NCBI GenBank assembly: GCA_965218715.1
Contig: CBDCLY010000042.1
Location: forward strand, 17,734 to 81,733
DNA from: CBDCLY01 sp965218715
GTDB taxonomy: Bacteria > Bacteroidota > Bacteroidia > Flavobacteriales_E > Vicingaceae
Direction of reading: 5' to 3'
Length of the DNA stretch: 64,000 nucleotides
The notes under the pieces were generated by a model. That model was not told the origin of the DNA, did not search any database, and saw nothing but the letters and a program-made list of their open reading frames with translations. The stretch's first letter is position 1. Every line of letters starts with the position of its first letter. This document shows, one piece after another, positions 43,701 through 51,500 of the stretch. The translations under genes and the position numbers were made by a program.

Positions 43701-45918
43701 CATTACAATTACGGTAGACCCATTACCATTGGCTGATGCAGGTTCAGATGTTACCATTTGTGAGGGATTAACTGCTACAATTGGTGGCTCTCCAACTGGT
43801 CCAATTGGAGCTTCTTACGCTTGGAACAATTCCACTAGCTTAAATGACCCAGCTATTGCAAACCCAATCGCAAGTCCGATTGTAACCACTACCTATATGG
43901 TAACCGTTACAGATGGCACTACAGGCTGCACAAAAACTGACCAAGTAGTTGTGACTGTAAATCCTATTCCTGTGGTTGATGCCGGACAAGACATTACAAT
44001 TTGTCAGGGCCAATCAACACCACTAGGAGGAAATCCTACTAGCCCAACTGCGATAAGTTATTTATGGGATAATGCCGCAAGTCTAAATAATGCAAGTGTT
44101 GCAAATCCATTAGCGAGTCCAAGTATAAGCACTACATACTCTGTTACTGTTACCGACGTAAATGGCTGTACAAATGTTGACCAAATCGACATTACAGTAA
44201 ATCCGGCACCAAATGTTGAGGCAGGGCCAGATCAAACGATTTGTAATTTGGATTCTGTTGCAATTGGTGGTTCACCAACCTCTTCAACTGTAGGTGCAAC
44301 ATATTCATGGTCACCAGTTTCAGATCTTGATGATCCCAGTGCTTCAAACCCATTTGCTAAACCTTCAACGACTACCAAATATTTCGTTATCGTTTCTGAT
44401 GGAGCAGGCTGTACTTCAGTAGATTCTATGGTAGTAAATGTGAACCCATTGCCAGTTGTAGATTTCAAAGTTGATGAAACTTGTATTAGTGATTTGGCTG
44501 CCTTTACTGATGAAACTAGTATCTCAACGGGAAGCTTCTCAGATTGGGCCTGGGACTTTGGAGATGGAGTAGGTTCTTCAATCCTTCAAAATCCTGGATA
44601 TCAATACCAAAATCCTGGAGTTTATACAGTAAGGTTAATTGTCACTTCAGATTTAGGTTGTGTTGACTCAATATCTAAATCAGTAACAATAAATGCATTG
44701 CCGGTTGTTGATGCTGGTCCAGATGTCGCATTGTGTTTTGGTGATACGGTTATGCTTGGTGGAAATCCTACTGGCCCTTCTGGTTCATTATACAGCTGGA
44801 ACCCAGGTTTTGATTTGTCGGATGTAAGTGCTGCAAATCCTAATGCTTACCCACTTTTTAGTACGAGTTATAATTTAAGTGTTACAGACTTGAACGGCTG
44901 TATTAATTACGACACAGTTGACATTACAGTAAATCCTTTACCTGTAGTTACAGCAAGCCCAGATACTTCAATTTGTATTGGGGAACCGGTTCAATTGTTG
45001 GCTCAAGGAGCTGTAAGTTATGTTTGGTCGCCAACCACGTATTTAAGTGATCCATTTATTGCGAATCCAGTAGCCAGAGCTGAAACAAATATTGAGTATA
45101 TAGTAACGGGTATTGATGCTAATGGATGTGCAGATACAGATACTATTAGCATTGAAGTATTTAATCTATCCTTTGCCAGCCCAATGGAACAGGTTTGTTT
45201 TGGTGATAGTGTTCAATTGGTGCCAATTGTTCAAGGCGACGAAACAGGAATAAGCTACAATTGGACACCAAGTTTAGGCTTAAGTGCAACAGATATTAAA
45301 TCACCAATGTCTTCTCCTTTTGTTGATCAGAAATACGAATTAAGTATTGCAAATGCTTTTGGTTGCACTGATAAGGATAGTGTTTTTGTTGAGGTTCTTG
45401 AAAAGCCAGTTGTGAATATTGAAGTTGTTAATTCGCCAAGATGTTCAGGTTCCGTTCTAGAGATTACCAATACTACTTTATATGCTACTAGTTACGAGTG
45501 GTATTTAAATGGAGAATTTGTAAGTATGGATTTTGATCCAGATTTAGCAATTAACAACACCATCTTGAATGAACTTAAACTAATTGCATCGAATGCAACA
45601 TGCAGCGATTCAATCACAATTTCAATAGCGCCTGAATTGATGAAGGATCTGTTAGAGTTGAAAAATGCAAATGTATTTACTCCAAATGGAGATGGCATTA
45701 ACGACTTATTTGATCTCGGCTTTACTGGTGAGTTTATTGGTTGTGCGGAGTTTAAAATTTACGATAGATGGGGAAGAAAGATATTTGACACTAATATTGG
45801 TCAGTATGGTTGGGATGGAAGAACCTTGAGAGGCCAGAAAGCTCCAAATGGAATTTACTATTATGTGATTAATCTAGGTGGAGAGGAAATTAAAGGATCA
45901 GTATTCCTAACTAGATAA
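34774..45918 (+). CDS. Giant repetitive surface protein with gliding-motility (CHU_C) C-terminus
   Basis: A 3714-residue secreted protein. The frame opens one codon earlier at a TTG; the ATG at 34774 starts a signal peptide (ending near NSYAT). The N-terminal domain (HIMGGEITWECLSNGLYVFK, about residues 30-450) is common in Bacteroidota gliding and adhesin proteins. Fibronectin-like domains follow (about 460-650), then a PKD domain (about 655-731, YTWDFGDASP). Residues 734-3228 are 31 consecutive ~80-residue units. Each has the pattern [A/V]DAGxDQTIC...IGGxPT...LWDNAxSL...TTTYTVTVT...GCT and two cysteines that could form one disulfide. A second PKD domain and three further, diverging units follow. 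The last ~85 residues form a type B T9SS/CHU_C domain (NVFTPNGDGINDLFDLG, YDRWGRKIF, GWDGR, APNGIYYYVI). It is expected to be an extended, T9SS-exported adhesin; ligand unknown. No neighbour suggests a partner. Confidence 0.93.
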   Translation: MKLKLSFFTALIGLIFSLAPLNSYATHIMGGEITWECLSNGLYVFKFKVYRDCSGNALGPRGSLWIHNYPNPGNVTLIANNAEYDANTRSDLDISPTCLGGGTFSCANGDAESIFEYTREADPMRLNGSPPVEGWIITYSDVARNATTNLSQVGITLRAKIFPHSGTVADSCKDNSPLFRERATSLLCIGNSFTYNHNATDVELDSLFYEWAQPLLQVPGYNTANPSLFVTGSVPNQIAFQTGYSFNSPFPSNVQDPRNSAAVLDGATGEIAMTSFTSGKYVSAVKVSAYKCGEKVAEIFRELQSNISASCATNNQPNIRAPFQDNNGNFTQFSDTVRAGDPVAFNIQVTDFDMHPNGGGFQTVTLEGTGLQFGTNYTSSTTGCPNPPCATLTSSLPQSGLAGVNTSFNWQTDCNHISFNDGCVSLENTYTFVIRAVDNACPIPAQNIATISVTVLADSVIKSPDINCLDIQANGDVIIDWNTTPDPNNSFTAWMIYSGTNANGPFSLVDSVKNYSQTSYTHTGAGAQQQRRWYYIRSRSGCKGLVQNVAKDTLSTIFVVPSNNATNVTVDWNELTVPNPVGSATRYDVYRNYPVGSGLSLYQSTSSKSLTENFNLCEDTVVYQVELTNAAAGCNSTSNLAGYQFKFPDPQTNFSFPPNPCPLLPISFTNLTSISGGTVTYTWDFGDASPTVNTTSPTHTYQTAGTYTIQLTANSALGCDSVMTQQITITLPDADAGIDRSICPGGIVQIGGSPTSSTLNVTYAWSPPASLSNAAIANPMASPNTTTDYSVIVTDPSGCTNTDTMTVFVNAVPTADAGGPQTICLGQSATIGGAPTGPGGATYLWDNATSLSNATDPNPTATPTTTTTYTVTVTSGVNCSATDQVTVTVIPAPDADAGADQLVCPGSTVIIGGSPTSLSAGATFLWDNAATLNNATLANPTATPTATTTYTVTVTGTNGCTAVDDITITYRNAFANAGSDLTICEGGIAQIGGNPTGPAGAAYSWNNGASLNNPNDQNPLASPTVTTTYTVTVTATNGCTVTDDVTITVNPAPTADAGADQDLCSGGGSVTIGGSPTAQPGTSILWNNATTLSSATAANPVATPTVTTTYRVTVTDLLTSCTATDEVVVTINALPNVDAGPVQTICSGNSVQIGGSPTSSTPGATFLWSNASSLNDPTLSNPTASPTTSTSYTVTVTDANNCTSTDAVTVLVNNSPTADAGADQNLCDGASTTIGGSPTGPAGASYTWDNGASLSSTSIANPIANPTSTTTYTVTVSTGAGCTDTDQITVTIIPNPSVDAGSDQTICNGESVIIGGAPTSGTPGAIFTWDNGASLSSATVANPTASPNTTTTYTVTVTHPNGCTATDDVTVTVNALPTADAGPDRSVCNGGSIQIGGTPTGPVGSSFIWDNGTSLSSTTDPNPTASPIVTTTYSVTVTDAQGCSSIDNVIVSVGSLPTADAGLDQTICEGQSIAIGGSPTGPINATYLWDNAASLSSSIVANPTANPTITTTYSVTVTDGAGCSAIDQVTITVDPVPTVDAGPDQVICDGSSVIIGGAPTTSTVGATVLWDNAASLSNASDLNPTASPTITTTYTVVVTHSNGCTSSDQMTVSVNPNPIADAGADQTICDGNSATIGGSPTGPLNATFQWDNAATLSSDIVANPVASPTTTTTYSVTVTVASGCTSVDQVLITVVPNPDVDAGPDQIICLGESVSIGGSPTSSIVGASFVWDNAASLSANNIANPVATPTSTTTYTVTVTHSNGCTATDDVLVTVNPTPNADAGADQSICNGGSIQIGGSPTGPAGSSFVWDNGGSLSSNIDPNPIASPIVTTTYSVTVTDAQGCTSIDDVIVSVGSLPTADAGLDQTICDGESATIGGSPTGPVNASFSWDNGASLSATNTANPIASPSTTTTYSVTVTDGAGCSAIDQVTVTVNPLPTVDAGPDQVICDGFSVVIGGAPTTSTAGATILWDNAGSLDDATALNPTANPIITTTYTVTITHPNSCTDTDQMTVTVNPNPIADAGPDQVVCDGVPVGIGGSPTGPTGATYSWDNAATLSSSTDPNPMASPLTTTTYSVTVTDLLGCTSVDQVDVTVNTNPDADAGLDQTICEGSTAVIGGSPTSTILNATFLWDNATSLSSAIDPNPTANPIVTTIYTVTVTHTNGCTATDDVTITINPAPLADAGADQFLCTGSSVQIGGAPTGPVGATYLWDNAATLSSATDPNPTANPIGITTYTVTVTDILGCTNTDDVTISINGLPIADAGPDQIICDGNSATLGGAPTGPAGSTYTWDNAATLSSAIDPNPTATPATTTNYSVTVTDANGCTAIDQVQILVNPLPDADAGPDQTICDQQTVQIGGAPTSSVPSATFLWDNAASLTSATDPNPTANPSVTTTYTVTVTHTNGCTNTDQVLVSVNPLPAADAGPDQSICIGSSATIGGSPTGPGGSSFIWDNAISLSSATDPNPIATPSATTTYSVTVTDGFGCTNIDQVLITVNPIPDADAGADQTICLNETIQIGGSPTSGVLNATFLWDNATSLSSATDPNPMANPTATTTYTVTVTHTNGCTATDQVTVNVNPLPVVDPGLDREICFGASTTLGGTPTAPLGSTIIWDNAATLSSATDPNPIATPTTTTTYTVTVTDLNACTNTGQVTVTVNGLPIADAGPDLNSCAGSPVVIGGSPTGPPGASYVWDNAASLSNAIDPNPTATPIATTTYSVTVTDVKGCTAVDQVIVSVVPIPDADAGPDQTICDLQSIGIGGSPTSSVLNATFLWDNATSLSSATSSNPLASPSVTTTYTVTVTHTNGCTNTDQVIVNVNPLPTVDAGLDRSLCVGLSTTLGGSPTGPPSSTYAWDNAGTLNDPTNPNPIATPPVTTTYSVTVTDNLGCVNTDDVVVTVIPIPDADAGSDQTICELDTIQIGGNPTSAVVGATYAWDNAASLSNSTASNPNAFPIVTTTYTVTVTHPNACTNTDAITITVDPLPLADAGSDVTICEGLTATIGGSPTGPIGASYAWNNSTSLNDPAIANPIASPIVTTTYMVTVTDGTTGCTKTDQVVVTVNPIPVVDAGQDITICQGQSTPLGGNPTSPTAISYLWDNAASLNNASVANPLASPSISTTYSVTVTDVNGCTNVDQIDITVNPAPNVEAGPDQTICNLDSVAIGGSPTSSTVGATYSWSPVSDLDDPSASNPFAKPSTTTKYFVIVSDGAGCTSVDSMVVNVNPLPVVDFKVDETCISDLAAFTDETSISTGSFSDWAWDFGDGVGSSILQNPGYQYQNPGVYTVRLIVTSDLGCVDSISKSVTINALPVVDAGPDVALCFGDTVMLGGNPTGPSGSLYSWNPGFDLSDVSAANPNAYPLFSTSYNLSVTDLNGCINYDTVDITVNPLPVVTASPDTSICIGEPVQLLAQGAVSYVWSPTTYLSDPFIANPVARAETNIEYIVTGIDANGCADTDTISIEVFNLSFASPMEQVCFGDSVQLVPIVQGDETGISYNWTPSLGLSATDIKSPMSSPFVDQKYELSIANAFGCTDKDSVFVEVLEKPVVNIEVVNSPRCSGSVLEITNTTLYATSYEWYLNGEFVSMDFDPDLAINNTILNELKLIASNATCSDSITISIAPELMKDLLELKNANVFTPNGDGINDLFDLGFTGEFIGCAEFKIYDRWGRKIFDTNIGQYGWDGRTLRGQKAPNGIYYYVINLGGEEIKGSVFLTR
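36973..44457 (+). repeat. 31-unit tandem repeat with five-unit higher-order blocks
   Basis: Within the giant surface protein gene, 31 units of 80 or 81 codons lie head to tail. Long units (S type: PTSS/PTTS plus one extra residue, usually with TVTHxNGC) and short units (G type: PTGP, usually with TVTDxxGC) follow the order S-G-S-G-G six times, then one last S. Block starts are 36973, 38182, 39388, 40594, 41800 and 43006, with the lone S unit at 44215. Four blocks are exactly 1206 bp and two are 1209 bp because a unit carries one extra codon. Neighbouring blocks agree best in register, for example 38911 and 40117. Confidence 0.93.
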
Positions 45919-45925
45919 AATTAAG

Positions 45926-47914
45926 CTATAAGCCTACAATAGTAAATTCAGTTCGTCTGTTTTTTGCTCTTCCTTTTTCAGAATCATTACTGGCAATTGG
46001 TTTATTCTGACCATATCCTTTTGCTTGCAGTCTTGAAGCAGCAACTTGATTATTAGTAAGAAAATTCTTTACGGCTTCTGCTCTTTTATTAGAGAGCTCC
46101 TGGTTGGCTGAAGGGTTTCCCACCGTATCAGTATGTCCACCTATTTCTATGCTTAGGTTAACATTTTTCTGAAGAAATTCTACAAGTTTGTTCAATTCTA
46201 TTTTTGAGCTTTCTTTCAGTTGATAGGAACCAGTTTCAAAAAATATGTTTTTTAACACGATACTTTCACCAACTTGAATTGGAGTTAAGGGAACATCCTT
46301 TTTTACTGGAGTATCAATGACATTCGAGGAAAGAGAAAAATTTTCTGAATAAAATAAATACCCGTTTCTAGAAGCATTTAATGCATAATCATGGCCAAGA
46401 GGCAAACTCACTAAGAATTCACCATTGGTTTCGCTAGAATAAGACTCAATTACTAATTTTCCTGTTTTTAAATCAATCAGTTCAAACTTTGCAGCCAAAG
46501 GAGCTTTCGTTTCTTTATCAAAGATGGTTCCAGCAAAATAAGTTACTGGTTCTGGTCTTAAGTTTTTTGGAAGATCAAATTGATACAAATCAAGATCTCC
46601 ATATCCATCTTCTCGGTCTGAAGCAAAATAGGCTGATTTCCCATCTGAACTTACCAATAAACTATTTTCATTGTTGTTAGAATTTATGGGATAACCAAGA
46701 TTCTCTGCTTTCGACCAAGAACCATCTTCTTGTTTGATACTTCTGAATATATCTAGACCTCCTAAGCCTAAATGGCCATTCGATGAAAAATAAAGGGTTT
46801 TCCCATCCGGGTGGATAAAAACTGATTCTTCGTTTTTTAGGGTATTTATTTGAGGGCCTAGGGCTTCAGGTTTAGACCAGGAGCCATCATCATTTAAACT
46901 GGATACGTAAATGTCTCCAGTTCTATTTCCTGTTCTGTTTCTTTTTCCTCTTATGAAGTATAAGGTCTTCCCATCCGAAGAAAAAGAAGGTTGGGTTTCC
47001 CAATTATTTGAGTTTATGGTGTTTCCAAGATTGATGGGTTTTCTCCATTGATTTCCATTTCTACTGGTATAAAACAAATCACAACTTCCTAAACCTCTTC
47101 TTCCACCGCCATAATTTCCATAAATCTCACAGGCAGTAAAGATGAGTAATTGACCATCGGCCGATAGGGAAGGAGCTCCCTCATTGTTTTGCGTATTAAT
47201 TGGTAAGCCAATGTTTTGGGCAGGATTCCATTTGTCGTTCTCTTTTTTTGCCAAATAGAAATCCTCATTAAACCCTTGTGGGCTCTCTGGTAATGGTAAT
47301 CTTCTTGTAAATAGCAAAGTATTCCCATCCACAGTAAGACATGGGAAATATTCAGCATGCTCAGAGTTTATTGAAGGCCCTAGGTTTACTGGCTTAAAGT
47401 CCACTGGATTCTCCATCAATTTTAAGGAGAAGTTTGCTCTTTCAAGACCATCATTTGCCCTGTTCAACATGTTTTGATCTCTAGTATTTAATGATAGGAA
47501 TTGCTCGAAGTGCTTAATTGCTTTATCGTATTCTGCATCTTTTAGTTCGAGCTCGCCAAGGAAATAAGCATTGTTAGGGATTAACCTGGGATTAACTGCT
47601 AAAGCTTTAGAAAAGGAAGCTTTTGCCTCGTTGTAATTTAATTTATCAAGGTGGATATAAGCCATTAAGGTATGCGCTTCAATAAATTTATTGTCACGAA
47701 GTAGGCAGGCTTTAAGACTTTCTAGAGCTAGGTCTGTTTGATGTTTTTGATAATACTCTTTTGCAGCAGAAAATTGCTTAATTGCCTTTTTGTCCTGGCT
47801 GGATAGTGGTGCTTGGGCTTGACTTGAACAGGCGTAGAGAAAAATAAATAATAGGAGAATAAGATGATTTAGGGAATGTTTAAATACTTGTGCGTTTGCA
47901 TGCTTATTTTCCAT
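45926..47914 (-). CDS. OmpA-family lipoprotein with TPR and PD40 (WD40-like) domains
   Basis: A ~662-residue outer-membrane-associated lipoprotein. The frame is open 20 codons upstream, but the ATG at 47914 gives the signal peptide, with lipobox LYAC near residue 30. Domains in order: TPR-like helices (about residues 40-150), PD40 beta-propeller repeats (about 180-450, 'NNEGAPSLSADGQLLIFTA', 'PSFSSDGKTLYFIRG', 'FIHPDGKTLYFSSNG', 'LLVSSDGKSAYFASD'), a carboxypeptidase-regulatory-like beta sandwich (about 460-540) and a C-terminal OmpA domain (IEIGGHTDTVGNPSANQELS, AKNRRTEF). This architecture matches proteins of the T9SS-associated PorE/OmpA group and other peptidoglycan-anchored Bacteroidota proteins. 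The first 46 bases overlap queE. It is convergent with the giant repeat gene, seven bases away. Confidence 0.88.
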   Translation of the reverse strand: MENKHANAQVFKHSLNHLILLLFIFLYACSSQAQAPLSSQDKKAIKQFSAAKEYYQKHQTDLALESLKACLLRDNKFIEAHTLMAYIHLDKLNYNEAKASFSKALAVNPRLIPNNAYFLGELELKDAEYDKAIKHFEQFLSLNTRDQNMLNRANDGLERANFSLKLMENPVDFKPVNLGPSINSEHAEYFPCLTVDGNTLLFTRRLPLPESPQGFNEDFYLAKKENDKWNPAQNIGLPINTQNNEGAPSLSADGQLLIFTACEIYGNYGGGRRGLGSCDLFYTSRNGNQWRKPINLGNTINSNNWETQPSFSSDGKTLYFIRGKRNRTGNRTGDIYVSSLNDDGSWSKPEALGPQINTLKNEESVFIHPDGKTLYFSSNGHLGLGGLDIFRSIKQEDGSWSKAENLGYPINSNNNENSLLVSSDGKSAYFASDREDGYGDLDLYQFDLPKNLRPEPVTYFAGTIFDKETKAPLAAKFELIDLKTGKLVIESYSSETNGEFLVSLPLGHDYALNASRNGYLFYSENFSLSSNVIDTPVKKDVPLTPIQVGESIVLKNIFFETGSYQLKESSKIELNKLVEFLQKNVNLSIEIGGHTDTVGNPSANQELSNKRAEAVKNFLTNNQVAASRLQAKGYGQNKPIASNDSEKGRAKNRRTEFTIVGL

Positions 47915-48483
47915 TGTGGATTTTTTTTTATGTAATCGATTAGAAGTGGAGTAATGCTTTCTCTTTTGCTCCATTCAGCTTGAAGATAAAGTTGGCAATT
48001 ATTATTGACTTTTTTGGCTTGCTCTTCAGCCCATTTTATGTCGTGGTTATTGTATATGACAATCTTTAGTTCGTTCGCCTTTTCATAATATTCAGGCAAG
48101 GGGTTCTTTAATTTTTTCGGAGAAAGGCAAATCCAATGCCAAGTACCACTTAGTGGATATGCTCCAGATGTTTCAATAGCCAATTCAAAACCAGAACTTA
48201 TCATTTGATTACAAAGTTCATCCAATTTATGCATTGCTGGTTCCCCACCAGTAATAACAGCAAAACGACTTGGAAATTTCTCTGCTTTAGCAACAATGGA
48301 TGCTATTGAAAATTGCTGTTCTTTATGTATTGGCCAGCTCTCTTTTACATCACACCAATGGCAACCTACATCACAGCCAGCGATTCTTATAAAATAGGCA
48401 GCTCTTCCCTGTTGATTCCCTTCTCCTTGAATGGTATAGAAGTCCTCCATTATTGGAAGAGTAGTGCTAATTTTATTCTCCAT
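47869..48483 (-). CDS. queE: 7-carboxy-7-deazaguanine synthase
   Basis: A 204-residue radical SAM enzyme that makes 7-carboxy-7-deazaguanine from 6-carboxy-tetrahydropterin in queuosine/7-deazaguanine synthesis. The [4Fe-4S] cysteines are in AGCDVGCHWCDVKESW (C-x3-C-x2-C spacing, the three cysteines at about residues 33, 37 and 40). The N-terminal EDFYTIQGEGNQQGRAAYFI and the VITGGEPAMHKLDELC stretch are typical of QueE. No other queuosine gene is nearby. Its 3' end overlaps the lipoprotein gene by 46 bases in another frame. Confidence 0.93.
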   Translation of the reverse strand: MENKISTTLPIMEDFYTIQGEGNQQGRAAYFIRIAGCDVGCHWCDVKESWPIHKEQQFSIASIVAKAEKFPSRFAVITGGEPAMHKLDELCNQMISSGFELAIETSGAYPLSGTWHWICLSPKKLKNPLPEYYEKANELKIVIYNNHDIKWAEEQAKKVNNNCQLYLQAEWSKRESITPLLIDYIKKNPQWKISMQTHKYLNIP

Positions 48484-48522
48484 GCTTAAATCTATTCTGC
48501 AATATTACGGATAGGATTTTGG

Positions 48523-48560
48523 CAAAAAAAAAGTCGGACGATTTCGTCCGACTTTTTTTT
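48523..48560 (-). terminator. Intrinsic terminator downstream of the subtilase gene
   Basis: Perfect 10-bp inverted repeat AGTCGGACGA / TCGTCCGACT centred at 48541-48542, flanked by an A-run (48524-48532) and a T-run (48553-48560). It lies 13 bases past the stop of the subtilase gene and 40 bases upstream of queE; it works in either direction but is placed for the subtilase. Confidence 0.9.
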
Positions 48561-48572
48561 ACTGAATGAGAT

Positions 48573-51500
48573 TTAATATAGAATTAGTTTCTCTCTTTTC
48601 TCAATTCCCTCAATATCTAAATAATAAAGGCCAGTTTTTAAGTGATTTAAATTCATTTGAATTTTGCTATTCGAACTCGTAAATGAATGAACTACTCTTC
48701 CTTGTAAATCAAAGACTTGAATTGTTCTTTTCAATTCTTCATTCAACTCTATAGTAAATATTCCATCTGAAGGATTAGGGTATAAGCTAAATTCACTTAT
48801 TTGCTGATCATCCAATCCAACACTAATGTCAGTAATTCCTATATCATCAAATGCCATGTCACTAGTAAAAGAAGAACCAGTTGTGGATCTGAACCTAAGT
48901 GTTACTTTTTTACCTCTATAAGCAGCCAAACTAACCGTTCTCTCTTGCCAAGTATTCCCTTGATCTCCGAAAATAGGGTTCATGATGTTTTGTACCCAGT
49001 TTCCATCAACCATAATGTCTAACCTAACTACTCCCATAGTTGCACCAAACATGTGGTACCAAAAGCTTAATTCTGGATGAACTGTTCCATTTAAGTCGAT
49101 ACACGGACTCAACAAAGAAGATTCAACTCCACTGCAACCTCCAGAAGATTCTGCGTACAAATACTTTCCTGTTACTGTTCCTAAAGTGTGGTCTACACTA
49201 GGTCCGGTATTGTTTGATGCGGTTGAGCCATTATTTACTCTCATATCATGCACATCATCGGAACCATTAGTCATGTTAGTCCAACCGCCAGATAGATTAC
49301 AAATAGTTGTTCCACAATTGGTTGCTGTTCCACAATTAGAAAAGTTATCAAAGTTTTCTAGATAAGGCACAGTAACTACACTACTTGAAATTACATTAAT
49401 TGTTTTTGCTAAGGAGTCATTAATGTCATTGCCATCATTTGCTAAGTCGGTAACAACACTAATTGTTAATGCTCCAGAACTTAACTGCAATGAATCTCTA
49501 AAAGTGAAGAATTGAAAAGACCTTGGAGGAATGTTACCAAAAATAGTATCATGAAGTGTGACGTTACCCGCAATTGCCCTAATTGGAACATTGGACAAAA
49601 CAGAATCACCATCATTATTAATAGTTACTTGAATGTGCAATTTATCTATGCTACAGCTTGGGATGGTAGAACCGCTTGGAGAATTGATTTGAGTAACTCC
49701 AATATCATAAGGAATTGGACAATTAATTGGAGTTTTAGGCATTTGAATGGCGTCTCTTCTCTTACCAACAATGCCATTTCCAAGTGCTTTTACACTCACC
49801 CAGTTATCATCTGCTAGGTTTAAATTGTATAAGTCAAAATTTAATCCTGAAGTTCGACCAACAGAATCCATGTATTGAGCGCCAAGCATGCTTACTTCAT
49901 ATTCTGTTGCACCAGCAAGGTTGTTCCATTTTAATTTTATTGAATCTGGACAAACATATTGAACAGAAAATCCTGATGGAACAGGAATTATGCTAAAGTC
50001 ATTTGCAGAAACACCAGTAACACTTCCTCTAACCACTCTTATCATTGCATCGCCTGTGATGTTATTTGGTACTGTCCAGTTTCGATATCTATTGCTAGCA
50101 CTTGAAGTACCAATTGAGGTCCAAGTTGCTCCTGAATCAATACTGTAAGAAAGAGCAAAGCTTCCAGTATTTCCGAATGCATCCCATCGAATAGTTTCTT
50201 GTGTTCCAGGCTCGAAGCTTTCTCCGCCAGATGGATAAGTAACAGTAATGTTATCGTCTAAAGTTTCCCAAACCAAAAAGTATTTTTGAGGCCCTTGAGG
50301 CACAGTTGCACCAGTAACTCTTACCGTGTAAGTTCCAGAACTTGCTCCTGTTACTGTAACTTGTTCCATGTTATTTCTATTGTCAATACCTCTAACTGCA
50401 TTTCTACTTAAGTTGGTAGAATTTGGTGTATGATCAAGTATCCAAGGATTAAGTGAATCTCCATTTGGAGTGAATACCTTGATGTCTAGGTTGTTTACTA
50501 AGGCCAATGAAGATACCGTAGAACCTTCATAATCTGTCCAATATACCATCAATTTCAATTGATCAAGATTGGCAGGTAGGGTTACAGTATGATTGTTTAC
50601 TACACCTTGAGTAATTGTGCCTCTAAGGTATCGGTTGTCTTCAATCAACTGCATTGCTCTATGCGCATTTACTCTTCCCCATCCATAAAAGAAATCAGGA
50701 CCTGGGTTTCCAATGTCTCTCGCGGTGTTTAACATGGCCGCCTTAATCAATCCAGACTCTGGATTTGCTCCAGCATTTATGCTTCTGTATCCATGATAAA
50801 GTTGGGCAGATAGACCTGCGATACCAGGCGCTGCAGCTGAAGTTCCGCCTCCAACTTGGTAATTGTTGCCAGTTGCTGTACTCATTTGGTTGGTTCCATT
50901 TGCACAGATGTCAGGCTTAATTCTTCCATCAGCAGCTGGACCTCTACTACTAGATCCTGTTAGGTTTCCTAAGTAATCTAAATTTCCAGTTGCTATGGAT
51001 GACTTCCCTTGTTTTCTACCACCTGTAATGGTTCCCCATGGAGTTCCTGCACCGTATGCGTCAGAGCCACAAGTGCTTGAAGAACTGTTTCCGGCAGAAA
51101 AAACATGCAATAAGTCCTCATTCTGTCTTGTTTGTTGATCTACAGTTCTAGCTGTAGAAGTGTACCCTGCATTACAACCTTCACTATAGGAGGTGGATGT
51201 AATTACAACACCTCTAGTGTTTAAGTTAGAAACGGCATTGGCAACATGAGGATATCCTGAAATGTCATAATAATACAAATAAGCACCTGTAGCCATCCCT
51301 CTATAATCTGGATTCAAATTACCTGCACCCATTGCAATTCCAGTGGTCATGTCACCGTGAGATCCACCATCAACATTAATGAATTGGGTAACTCTTCCTT
51401 TGATGTCGATATGTGGTCCTATTGAACCATCATCAGCAATTGCGATGCTTACTCCCGTACCATCGTATTTTCTACCTAATGGGTGGTCAGAATCTAACAT

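Noticed and set aside
36973..44457. The regular repeats could suggest a CRISPR array or non-coding satellite
   Set aside because: Unit length is ~241 bp with an uninterrupted reading frame and protein-level conservation; there is no short direct repeat plus unique spacer pattern.
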